Below are positions 1-6,516 of a stretch of 13,177 bases of DNA, in pieces. The stretch spans positions 1 to 13,177 of the forward strand of contig SFKY01000067.1 of the NCBI GenBank assembly GCA_004554665.1. Reading direction: 5' to 3'. The first letter of the stretch is position 1. Each line of letters begins with the position of its first letter. A program made the translations under genes and the position numbers. The notes beneath the pieces were generated by a model, which had not been told where the DNA came from, did no database searches, and was given only the letters and a program-made list of their open reading frames with translations. Origin of the DNA: Bacteroidales bacterium (GTDB lineage Bacteria > Bacteroidota > Bacteroidia > Bacteroidales > Bacteroidaceae).

Positions 1-280
1 ACACTTGAGTGAGCTTGCGGAAAGTTCCGCAAACGCCCCGCACACTTGCGAGAAGCTTGCGGAAACTTCCGCAAACGCCCCGCACACTTGAGTGAGCTTG
101 CGGAAAGTTCCGCAAACGCCCCGCACACTTGCGAGAAACTTGCGGAAAGTTCCGCAAACGCCCACACGTTTGAGTGAGCTTGCGGAAAGTTCCGCAAACG
201 CCCGCACGTTTGAGTGAGCTTGCGGAAAGTTCCGCAAACGCCCGCACGCTTGAGTGAGCTTGCGGAAAGTTCCGCAAGCA
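1..280. repeat. Tandem array of 7 palindrome-bearing units, 40-42 bp each
   Basis: Seven copies of an 18-bp inverted repeat, TTGCGGAAAGTTCCGCAA (8-bp perfect arms, 2-bp centre; AC instead of AG in copy 2), occur at a regular spacing. The CTTGCGG core starts near 14, 56, 97, 139, 179, 219 and 259, giving steps of 42, 41, 42, 40, 40 and 40. The spacers fall into types: copies 1 and 3 are followed by a CACACTTGCGAGAA-type spacer, copy 2 by CACACTTGAGTGAG, and copies 4-6 by a GTTTGAGTGAG-type spacer. The alternation suggests that an 83-bp dimer was duplicated. The array is cut by the window's left edge, so its true length is unknown. It lies downstream of the 3' end of the CCA-adding enzyme gene. 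There is no coding potential and no unique spacers, so it is not a CRISPR array. Its function is unknown. Confidence 0.95.
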
Positions 281-426
281 AGTCGCTTTTTGCAATTAGG
301 ATTGTTTTTATTGGAGGAAGAGTAGATTTTACTTGAGTAACAGAAGGGCGAAGCATCTTTGAGCAGGCCCGAACGAACTTCATGGTCAAACGTGCCTCCG
401 GCATTCGTCGGGGCCTTGCGTGCCGG
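281..426. other. Intergenic stretch with an imperfect inverted repeat
   Basis: This is non-coding sequence between the first repeat array and the stop codon of the CCA-adding enzyme gene. It contains an imperfect inverted repeat, 365-377 against 404-416 (11 of 13 positions pair), and a smaller bulged hairpin at 394-415. Either could form at the 3' end of the minus-strand transcript, but neither is followed by a convincing U-tract, so calling a terminator would be a guess. No TAnnTTTG promoter box was seen here. Confidence 0.4.
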
Positions 427-1869
427 TTATTGCTTGGGCGTGAGTCCCATCTCGGCTGCCTTCTTGAGCATGAACTCGTAGGCGGCATCGTGTTCGTTGG
501 GAATTTTGCCGTCTAAGATGGCATCCTTGATGCAGCTCTTCAGGGTGCCGACTTCGCGACAGGGCGTCAGCTCAAAGATGCGCATGATTTCTTCGCCGTC
601 GACCGGCGGTTGGAAGTTACGGATGCGGTCTTTCTCTTCAATGTCTTTCAGCTTTTGCCTGACGGTGTTGAAGTTGTTGAGGAACCGTTGCTTTCTGATT
701 TCGTTCCGGCTCGTGATGTCTGATTCACACAGCGTCATCAGGTCGTCAATGTCGTTGCCGGCGTCGAAGAGCAGGCGGCGCACGGCGCTGTCGGTGACTT
801 CTTCATCGGCAATCACGATGGGGCGCATGTGGAGCTCTACCAACTTCTTTACATACTTCATGCGCTCGTCGGTGGGCAGCTTCATGCGCTTGAAGATGCG
901 ATTCACCAGTTTTGCACCCACTAAGTTGTGGTTGTGGAAGGTCCATCCCAAGGTCGGACTGAAGGCCTTCGTAATGGGTTTGCCCACGTCGTGCAACAGG
1001 GCGGCCCATCTCAACCAGAGGTTGTCGCTGCGCTGGGCCACGTTGTCGACCACTTGCAGCGTGTGGTAGAAGATGTCTTTGTGTGAAATGCCGGCCTTCG
1101 TTTCGCGCCCTTCCAAGGCCGTGATTTCGGGAAGTATCAGTTCCAGCAGTCCGCATCGCTCCAAGTCGATCAGACCTTTCGAGGGGATGGGCGAGAGCAT
1201 GATTTTGTTGAGCTCCGCAATGATTCGCTCGGCGCTGATAATCTTGATGCGCTCCTTGTTCCTTTCCAAGGCATCGAACGTTTCGTCGTCGATGAAGAAG
1301 TTGAGCTGCGTGGCAAAGCGGATGCAGCGCATCATGCGCAGGGGGTCGTCGCTAAAGGTAATGTCGGGGTCAAGGGGAGTGCGAATGATGCCGTCCTCCA
1401 GGTCGTAGAGACCCTCAAAGTGGTCGACGAGTTCGCCAAAGTGGTCCGCGTTGAGGCAAATGCCCAAGGCATTGATGGTAAAGTCGCGCCGGTTGAGGTC
1501 GTCTTCGAGGGTGCCGTCTTCAACGATGGGCTTGCGCGAGTTGCGGTCGTAGCTCTCGCGTCGGGCGCCCACAAACTCAATTTCGATACCGTGCCATTTC
1601 ACCTGGGCCGTACCGAAGTTCTGATAGATGGCCGGCTGGTGCTCCCGTCCCAGACGCGTGGAAAGCGCCCTGGCGGTCTCGATGCCGTTGCCTACCACCA
1701 TGACGTCGACATCATTGGTCGGCCGGTTCAAGAAGAGGTCGCGCACATAACCGCCAATCAGGTAGCAGGGGTATCCCAAACTGTCGGCCGTTTCGCCGAT
1801 GGTGTGGAAGATGTCCTGGGCCTTGACTTTTTCAATTACTTGTTCTAACGAGAGCAGCTCCATAGTCAT
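427..1869 (-). CDS. cca: CCA-adding tRNA nucleotidyltransferase with HD domain
   Basis: The enzyme adds or repairs the 3' CCA end of tRNAs from CTP and ATP in the cytoplasm. It is a class II nucleotidyltransferase. Numbering from the chosen start (Met9 of the longest open frame), the GGYVRD motif is at about 39-44, the metal-binding DVD pair at about 53-55, the RRDFTINA motif at about 127-134, and DDPLRMMR at about 174-181. An HD phosphohydrolase-type domain follows, with HDVGKP at about 293-298. The length of about 480 residues fits the Bacteroidota enzymes. The longest frame begins at 1893, but that ATG lies upstream of the likely promoter box at 1881-1888, so I prefer the ATG at 1867-1869; the ATG at 1861-1863 (MELLSLEQ) is equally possible. 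It is transcribed divergently from the lipoprotein gene. A poly(A) polymerase of the same fold is the main alternative, but is less likely. Confidence 0.93.
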   Translation of the reverse strand: MTMELLSLEQVIEKVKAQDIFHTIGETADSLGYPCYLIGGYVRDLFLNRPTNDVDVMVVGNGIETARALSTRLGREHQPAIYQNFGTAQVKWHGIEIEFVGARRESYDRNSRKPIVEDGTLEDDLNRRDFTINALGICLNADHFGELVDHFEGLYDLEDGIIRTPLDPDITFSDDPLRMMRCIRFATQLNFFIDDETFDALERNKERIKIISAERIIAELNKIMLSPIPSKGLIDLERCGLLELILPEITALEGRETKAGISHKDIFYHTLQVVDNVAQRSDNLWLRWAALLHDVGKPITKAFSPTLGWTFHNHNLVGAKLVNRIFKRMKLPTDERMKYVKKLVELHMRPIVIADEEVTDSAVRRLLFDAGNDIDDLMTLCESDITSRNEIRKQRFLNNFNTVRQKLKDIEEKDRIRNFQPPVDGEEIMRIFELTPCREVGTLKSCIKDAILDGKIPNEHDAAYEFMLKKAAEMGLTPKQ

Positions 1870-1880
1870 TATTTGTGGTG

Positions 1881-1888
1881 CAAAAGTA
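1881..1888 (-). promoter_or_regulatory. Promoter -7 box of the CCA-adding enzyme gene
   Basis: The minus strand reads TACTTTTG, an exact match to the Bacteroides-type TAnnTTTG box. The expected transcript start is about 4-8 nt further on, around 1873-1877, which leaves a leader of only a few bases to the ATG at 1869. No TTTG -33 element was found at the usual spacing. The box is one arm of a near-palindrome (1881-1917) shared with the divergent promoter. Confidence 0.65.
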
Positions 1889-1909
1889 CGCAAAATCGTG
1901 AGATTTTAG

Positions 1910-1917
1910 TACTTTTG
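1910..1917 (+). promoter_or_regulatory. Promoter -7 box of the lipoprotein-GH2 pair
   Basis: TACTTTTG matches the TAnnTTTG consensus, 22 bp upstream of the lipoprotein ATG. The predicted transcript start is near 1921-1925, giving a leader of about 15-19 nt with no Shine-Dalgarno sequence. No good -33 TTTG element is present at standard spacing. It mirrors the minus-strand box at 1881-1888, so RNA polymerase could probably not occupy both at once. Confidence 0.6.
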
Positions 1918-1939
1918 GGCTCAACAACATCCCCATGAC

Positions 1940-2344
1940 ATGAGAAAGCATCCGTTTTTTGTGGTCGTAATGGCCCTATCGCTCCTCACCGCAGGTTGTA
2001 AGGAGAAAAATGATGTAGAAGCAGGCGGACAAGCCTGCCTGGTAGCTGCCCGTTCGGCTTTGCAGGCAAATGACTTTGCCGGAGCCAAACAGCAGATTGA
2101 ACGTTTACGCAAGGAGTTCCCCCTCGCCCTCAATGCTCGCGAGCAAGGCATCCTCTTGCTCGACTCCATCGACCTGGCCGAAGCCCGGGTGCAGCTGACG
2201 GAGTGTGAGCAGGCAGCCGCGCAACCCGATCTGGACAACATTGCGCGCGACACGTTGAACTTTAACTTAGACCGTGCCCAACAGAAGGTGAAGTTCTTCC
2301 TGAAGAAGTTGGACCACGATCGGGAGAATATCAAGAAACACTAA
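1940..2344 (+). CDS. Small predicted lipoprotein of unknown function
   Basis: The 134-residue protein begins with a short basic stretch and a hydrophobic segment ending in the lipobox LTAGC, with Cys20 as the lipidation site. This predicts export and lipid anchoring in the cell envelope. The mature part is mostly helical in appearance, rich in Ala, Gln, Leu and charged residues (about 32-132), with a lysine-rich C-terminus. The pattern 'A..AL...DFA.A...IE.L' around 37-56 resembles a single TPR-like helix pair, but I would not call a domain. I do not recognise the family. The gene is the first of a pair: its stop is 10 bp before the GH2 start, so the two are probably co-transcribed from the box at 1910-1917. 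An ATG at 1935 is followed immediately by ACA TGA, so the ATG at 1940 is the usable start. Confidence 0.8.
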   Translation: MRKHPFFVVVMALSLLTAGCKEKNDVEAGGQACLVAARSALQANDFAGAKQQIERLRKEFPLALNAREQGILLLDSIDLAEARVQLTECEQAAAQPDLDNIARDTLNFNLDRAQQKVKFFLKKLDHDRENIKKH

Positions 2345-2354
2345 TCCCTCTCTG

Positions 2355-4808
2355 ATGACATTCTATCAAGTAAGGATCACTTTGTTGAGCCTGTTTTTGC
2401 TGTTGGGTATAGGTGCGCTCTCGGCCCAGCGCACGGAAGTATTGCTCGAAAAGGGCTGGAAGTTTATTAAAGGAGAACAGGTCGGGGCAGAGCAGCCCTC
2501 GTATGACGACCGGGCCTGGCAGAGCGTCACCGTTCCTCACGACTGGGCCATCTACGGACCGTTTGATGGAGGTTGCGACGTGCAGCACGTGGCCATCACG
2601 CAGAATCAAGAAACCCAGGCGTCGCTGAAGACCGGCCGCACCGGCGGTTTGCCCTACATGGGTGTAGGCTGGTATCGTTGTCGCTTCGACGTGCCCCAGG
2701 GCAAGGAGGTGAGCCTGATCTTCGATGGCGCGATGAGCGATGCCCGTGTCTACGTGAACGGAAAGCAGGTGGCTTATTGGCCATACGGCTACAACTCCTT
2801 TCACTGCGATGTAACCGAAGCCATCCGGCCCGACGGAAAGGACAACGTGCTCTCCGTGCGCTTGGAGAACCAGCCCCAGTCGTCGAGATGGTACCCGGGC
2901 GCGGGGCTGTATCGCAACGTTCATGTGGTGACGACTGAAAAAGTCCACGTGCCGGTTTGGGGTACCTACATTACGACTCCTCACGTCGCAGCCGACTTTG
3001 CCTCCGTACGTCTGCAGACGCGCCTGCTCCACGTGCGCCCCCTGCAGTCGCTCCGTGTCGTCACCGAAATCACTTCTCCCCAAGGACAAATCGTGGCCCG
3101 CAAAGACCGCATGGAACCGGTGCTGCACGATAGTACGGTGTTGCAGAACTTCGTTGTCGAGCGCCCCATGCTGTGGTCGCCCGAGCATCCCCACCTTTAT
3201 CATGCCACCACACGCATTTACGTCGACAGCACCCGCCTGGTCGACACCTACACCACCCGTTTCGGCATCAGAACCGTTGAGGTCATTCCCGAGCGGGGCT
3301 TCTATCTGAACGGAGAGCGACGCAAATTCCGCGGCGTGTGCAATCATCACGACCTGGGTCCTCTGGGTGCGGCCGTCAATCGTTCTGCGCTTCGCCATCA
3401 GCTGCTTCTGCTCAAGGACATGGGCTGCGATGCCATTCGTACATCGCATAATATGCCGGCGCCCGAACTGGTGGAACTGTGCGACGAAATGGGTTTCATG
3501 ATGATGGTGGAGCCTTTCGACGAATGGGATTTGGGCAAGGTCGACAACGGTTATCACCGTCTCTTTGCGGAGTGGGGCGACCGCGACCTGGTGAATATGT
3601 TGCACCACTATCGCAATGCTCCCAGCGTGGTGATGTGGAGCATCGGTAACGAGGTGCCCACGCAATGCCGCCCCGATGGTTACAAGTTGGCCCGCCATTT
3701 GCAGGACATCTGTCATCGCGAAGACCCCACGCGCCCCGTGACGTGCGGCATGGACCAGGTGTCGTGTGTGCTCGACAACGGATTTGCCTCCGTGATCGAC
3801 GTGCCGGGCTTCAACTATCGGGCCCATCGATATGAAGAAGGCTACCGCCGCTTGCCCCAAAACATGCTTTTGGGTTGCGAAACGGCCTCGACGGTAAGCT
3901 CTCGCGGCGTCTACAAGTTCCCGGTGGTGGATAAGGATTTCGGTTCCTACGACGACCATCAGAGTTCTTCTTACGATGTAGAGGCCGGTTCCTGGTGTAA
4001 TCTGCCCGATCCCGACTTCGCTTTGGCCGAAGATCATGAGTGGACCATGGGACAATTCGTGTGGACCGGCTTCGATTACCTGGGTGAGCCTTATCCCTAC
4101 GATACCAACGGATGGCCCAGCCACAGTTCTTATTTCGGTATCATCGACCTGGCCTCCCTTCCCAAAGACCGGTTCTACCTCTACCGCAGTCAGTGGAACA
4201 AGTCAGAGCCCACCCTCCATGTGCTGCCTCACTGGACCTGGCCGGGGCGCGAGGGGGAAGTGACGCCCGTCTTTGTCTACACCAGCTATCCTGCCGCCGA
4301 ACTCTTCATCAACGGAAAGAGTATGGGCATTCAGCGCAAGAGCAAGGAGTCGCTGAAGCATCGCTTCCGCCTGATGTGGCGCGAGGTGAAGTATGAACCC
4401 GGTGAGTTAAAGGTGGTGGCCTATGACGAGCAGGGCCGTGCTGCGGCCGAAGAAGTGGTCCGTACGGCCGGTAAGCCCCATCATCTGGTGATGGAGAGCG
4501 CTGTGCCCACCTTGCAGGCTGACGGAAAAGACTTGGCTTACATCACCGTCAAGGTGGTGGACAAGGAGGGAAGGTTGTGTCCTGCCGATGGTCGTTTGGT
4601 CTCGTTTGAGGTGTCGGGTGCAGGTAGCTATCGGGCCGGAGCCAATGGCGATCCCGCCTGCTTGGACTTGTTCCATGAGCCTCGGATGCACCTCTTCAGC
4701 GGTATGTTGACGGCCATTGTGCAGTCGGGCGAGGTGCCCGGTCGGGTTGAAGTCAAGGCTTCGGCCAAAGGTTTGCGCCCGGCCACGCTGACGCTGCAAG
4801 TGAAATAA
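2355..4808 (+). CDS. Secreted GH2 family glycosidase (beta-galactosidase-like)
   Basis: This 817-residue glycoside hydrolase family 2 enzyme probably removes terminal beta-linked sugars, with galactose the most likely, from plant or host glycans outside the cytoplasm. A signal peptide occupies about 1-24 (cleavage around LSA-Q). The sugar-binding jelly-roll domain spans about 28-195, the Ig-like GH2 domain about 200-305, and the TIM barrel about 310-610. In the barrel, SIGNE places the acid/base at Glu433, and GCETAS places the likely nucleophile at Glu509. The tail (about 620-705) resembles DUF4982, and a further Ig-like domain (about 710-817) resembles the GH2 C5 module, a layout common in Bacteroidales enzymes. 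It lies 10 bp downstream of the lipoprotein gene. No SusC/SusD pair or sugar regulator is present in the window, so this looks like a stand-alone CAZyme. The precise substrate cannot be read from the sequence; beta-glucuronidase or beta-mannosidase activity is less likely. Confidence 0.93.
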   Translation: MTFYQVRITLLSLFLLLGIGALSAQRTEVLLEKGWKFIKGEQVGAEQPSYDDRAWQSVTVPHDWAIYGPFDGGCDVQHVAITQNQETQASLKTGRTGGLPYMGVGWYRCRFDVPQGKEVSLIFDGAMSDARVYVNGKQVAYWPYGYNSFHCDVTEAIRPDGKDNVLSVRLENQPQSSRWYPGAGLYRNVHVVTTEKVHVPVWGTYITTPHVAADFASVRLQTRLLHVRPLQSLRVVTEITSPQGQIVARKDRMEPVLHDSTVLQNFVVERPMLWSPEHPHLYHATTRIYVDSTRLVDTYTTRFGIRTVEVIPERGFYLNGERRKFRGVCNHHDLGPLGAAVNRSALRHQLLLLKDMGCDAIRTSHNMPAPELVELCDEMGFMMMVEPFDEWDLGKVDNGYHRLFAEWGDRDLVNMLHHYRNAPSVVMWSIGNEVPTQCRPDGYKLARHLQDICHREDPTRPVTCGMDQVSCVLDNGFASVIDVPGFNYRAHRYEEGYRRLPQNMLLGCETASTVSSRGVYKFPVVDKDFGSYDDHQSSSYDVEAGSWCNLPDPDFALAEDHEWTMGQFVWTGFDYLGEPYPYDTNGWPSHSSYFGIIDLASLPKDRFYLYRSQWNKSEPTLHVLPHWTWPGREGEVTPVFVYTSYPAAELFINGKSMGIQRKSKESLKHRFRLMWREVKYEPGELKVVAYDEQGRAAAEEVVRTAGKPHHLVMESAVPTLQADGKDLAYITVKVVDKEGRLCPADGRLVSFEVSGAGSYRAGANGDPACLDLFHEPRMHLFSGMLTAIVQSGEVPGRVEVKASAKGLRPATLTLQVK

Positions 4809-4834
4809 GGAGAACGGTATCTCTGTCCATAACG

Positions 4835-4867
4835 AATCAGCCGCGAAGCATTGCTTCGCGGCTGATT
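4835..4867. terminator. Bidirectional hairpin terminator between GH2 and tRNA-Cys
   Basis: A perfect inverted repeat has 16-base arms around one central base: AATCAGCCGCGAAGCA and its complement TGCTTCGCGGCTGATT. It starts 26 bp after the GH2 stop codon and, on the other strand, 6 bp after the 3' end of tRNA-Cys. The arms end in A/T-rich bases but lack a long T-tract, so termination may depend mainly on stem strength. It would serve both convergent transcripts. Confidence 0.85.
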
Positions 4868-4873
4868 TAGTAG

Positions 4874-4944
4874 AGGTACCTAGCAGATTCGAACTGCTGT
4901 ACACGGTTTTGCAGACCGCTACCTAACCACTCGGTCAAGGTACC
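4874..4944 (-). tRNA. tRNA-Cys (anticodon GCA)
   Basis: The minus strand folds as a complete 71-nt tRNA. The acceptor stem GGTACCT/AGGTACC has 7 perfect pairs, the T arm is AGCAG-TTCGAAT-CTGCT, and the anticodon stem GCGGT/ACCGT (one G-U pair) encloses the loop CTGCAAA with anticodon GCA. The discriminator base is U, an identity element of tRNA-Cys. CCA is not encoded (the sequence continues CTACT), so the 3' end must be added by a CCA-adding enzyme such as the one encoded at 427-1869. The gene converges on GH2, from which it is separated by the hairpin at 4835-4867, and diverges from tilS. Confidence 0.97.
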
Positions 4945-4961
4945 CTGTTTTGTTTCGCCTG

Positions 4962-4993
4962 CAAAAGTATAACTATTTTATAGGATAACCAAA
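4962..4993 (-). promoter_or_regulatory. Promoter of tRNA-Cys (-33 and -7 boxes)
   Basis: On the minus strand, TTTG (4990-4993) is followed after 20 bp by TACTTTTG (4962-4969), an exact fit to the Bacteroides-type TTTG / TAnnTTTG promoter. The expected start around 4954-4958 leaves a 5' leader of about 10-14 nt before the mature tRNA end at 4944. This is the best-matching promoter in the window. Confidence 0.8.
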
Positions 4994-5035
4994 CTTTTCT
5001 GCGAATTTTTCTTCCTTTCATTCTGGAGAAACGGA

Positions 5036-5043
5036 TAACTTTG
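5036..5043 (+). promoter_or_regulatory. tilS promoter -7 box, abutting the start codon
   Basis: TAACTTTG matches TAnnTTTG and ends only 7 bp before the tilS ATG at 5051. With the usual distance to the transcript start, the mRNA would begin at or within a few bases of the ATG, so it may be leaderless. No clear TTTG -33 element is seen; the nearest is TTTC at 5016-5019, with 16-bp spacing. Confidence 0.6.
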
Positions 5044-5050
5044 CACTCCG

Positions 5051-6421
5051 ATGAATCATCTCACAAGAATTGTTCAGCAAACTATAGCGTTCCATCACCT
5101 CATTCCTGCTTCGTCACGGGTGTTGGTGGCCCTGAGCGGCGGCCCCGACTCAGTGGCCCTGTTGTGTCTCTTGCAGGAATTGGGCTATGACGTGGCTGCG
5201 GCCCATTGTAACTTCAGGCTGCGGGGCGAGGAATCGGAGGGCGACGAGCGTTTTGTGCGTGAGCTTTGCCATCGTCGCGGTGTGAAACTGCATGTCACGG
5301 CTTTCGACACGGCCGATGAAGCGGCCCGTCGGGGTGTCAGCATCGAGATGGCGGCCCGTGACTTGCGCTACGCCTACTTCAATCGCTTGGTGGAGGAGGA
5401 GGGGTATGACGTGATTGCCGTTGCCCACCATCGCGACGACAATGTCGAAACGCTTTTGTTGAACTTGCTGCGGGGTACGGGGGTCAAGGGCCTGACGGGT
5501 ATGCGCTATGTTCACGGCCGGGTGGTGCGCCCGCTGCTCGATGTAGGCCGCCAGGACTTGCTGGACTACCTCTCTCAGATGGGGCAAACCTATGTGACCG
5601 ACCATACCAACCTCGAAACGGTGTATAAACGCAATAAAATCCGCTGGCAGTTGCTGCCCCTCATGCGCGAAATCAATCCTTCTATCGATGCTACCTTGCA
5701 GGCTACCATCGGACGATTGGCCGAAGTGGATGAGTGGTGCGAGGCGACGCTGCCCGAGGCGCTGCGAAGCGTGGAGTTGCCACCCCTTGACGGGGCCGAA
5801 CGCTGCTTGTCGCTTCCCGACTTGATGCGGTTGCCTTCGCCGCATCTGCTCCTCTTTCACTGCCTTCACCCTTATCGCTTCACCGACAGGCAGGTGGCGG
5901 ATGCCTGGCAATGTGCCCAACGTGGCAGTCAGGCTGTCTTCTATGCTCCGCCTTACGAACTAGTCATTGACCGGGGGCGCTTGTTCTTGGGGAAGCAGCC
6001 TTCGCTCGGTGAGGGTGATGTGATGACGCTTGAGGTCGACACGCCTTTGCAGTTGGATGATGGCCGGCTCACGGCCCGTTTCCTCTCCATCGACCGGCTG
6101 TCGGAGATTCCGCGCGAGCCCCATCGGGTGGCTGTTGACGCTGAGGGCATGGAGTGCTTGCAGGTGAGGCGCATTCGGCCGGGCGACCGCTTTGTTCCGT
6201 TTGGCATGAAAGGTTCCAAACTGGTCAGCGACTTCCTGACCGATCGCAAGAAATCGCTTTTTGCCAGGCATCGGCAGTTGGTCGTTACCCACGGCGAGCA
6301 GATTGTGTGGGTGGTAGGCGAACGCCCGGCCCAGCCTTATGCCATTCGGGAGGGATTGACCCGAAGGGTACTCCTGTTGGAGTGGCATCCAGGAACGTGT
6401 TTGGGCAAGAATCCATCCTGA
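5051..6421 (+). CDS. tilS: tRNA(Ile)-lysidine synthetase TilS
   Basis: TilS uses ATP and lysine to convert C34 of tRNA-Ile(CAU) to lysidine, which changes both its codon reading (AUG to AUA) and its charging (Met to Ile). It is an essential cytoplasmic enzyme in most bacteria. The 456-residue protein shows the PP-loop ATPase motif SGGPDS at 29-34, the family signature HCNFRLRG at 52-59, HHRDDN at 126-131 followed by LLNLLRGTG, and the D-x-TN....YKRNKIR block at about 184-198. The C-terminal TilS domain, about 370-440, contains RPGDRFVPFGM and KSLFARH. Length and domain order are normal for a full-length enzyme. The start at 5051 is supported by the PP-loop spacing and by the promoter box that ends 7 bp upstream. 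It is divergent from tRNA-Cys, and its 3' end runs towards the second repeat array. Confidence 0.96.
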   Translation: MNHLTRIVQQTIAFHHLIPASSRVLVALSGGPDSVALLCLLQELGYDVAAAHCNFRLRGEESEGDERFVRELCHRRGVKLHVTAFDTADEAARRGVSIEMAARDLRYAYFNRLVEEEGYDVIAVAHHRDDNVETLLLNLLRGTGVKGLTGMRYVHGRVVRPLLDVGRQDLLDYLSQMGQTYVTDHTNLETVYKRNKIRWQLLPLMREINPSIDATLQATIGRLAEVDEWCEATLPEALRSVELPPLDGAERCLSLPDLMRLPSPHLLLFHCLHPYRFTDRQVADAWQCAQRGSQAVFYAPPYELVIDRGRLFLGKQPSLGEGDVMTLEVDTPLQLDDGRLTARFLSIDRLSEIPREPHRVAVDAEGMECLQVRRIRPGDRFVPFGMKGSKLVSDFLTDRKKSLFARHRQLVVTHGEQIVWVVGERPAQPYAIREGLTRRVLLLEWHPGTCLGKNPS

Positions 6422-6516
6422 TGGACGAGATGGCTTGCGTTGCCATCCGCCTTCTCGCATTTTAGCGGCTACCTTTTCTCTTTTGTAAAGTCTTTATCCG
6501 AAATCTTATTTTGCCA
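6422..6516 (+). other. Intergenic region after tilS with a weak hairpin
   Basis: This is non-coding sequence between the tilS stop and the repeat array. GATGGC (6429-6434) pairs with GCCATC (6442-6447) across a 7-nt loop, and CGAGA (6426-6430) can alternatively close with TCTCG (6453-6457), followed by CATTTTAG. It could be a weak intrinsic terminator of tilS, but the structure is imperfect and the T-run short. The rest is AT-rich with no other recognisable signal. Confidence 0.3.

Noticed and set aside
394..415. Intrinsic terminator for the CCA-adding enzyme gene
   Set aside because: The stem is short with a bulge and an 8-nt loop, and no U-tract follows on the minus strand, so the evidence is too weak for a terminator entry.
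1870..1893. N-terminal extension of the CCA-adding enzyme (start at 1893)
   Set aside because: The likely -7 box at 1881-1888 lies inside this extension, so the transcript would begin downstream of the ATG at 1893. The extra residues also match nothing known of the family.
2331..4124. 597-codon open frame antisense to the GH2 gene
   Set aside because: It overlaps a clear GH2 enzyme with intact catalytic motifs. Its translation is rich in His, Arg and Val without recognisable motifs, as expected for the antisense of a GC-rich coding region.
4874..4944. tRNA-Cys as an integration site for a mobile element
   Set aside because: No duplicated tRNA 3' end, integrase or phage gene is visible on either side. 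The flanks are a terminator and the tilS promoter.
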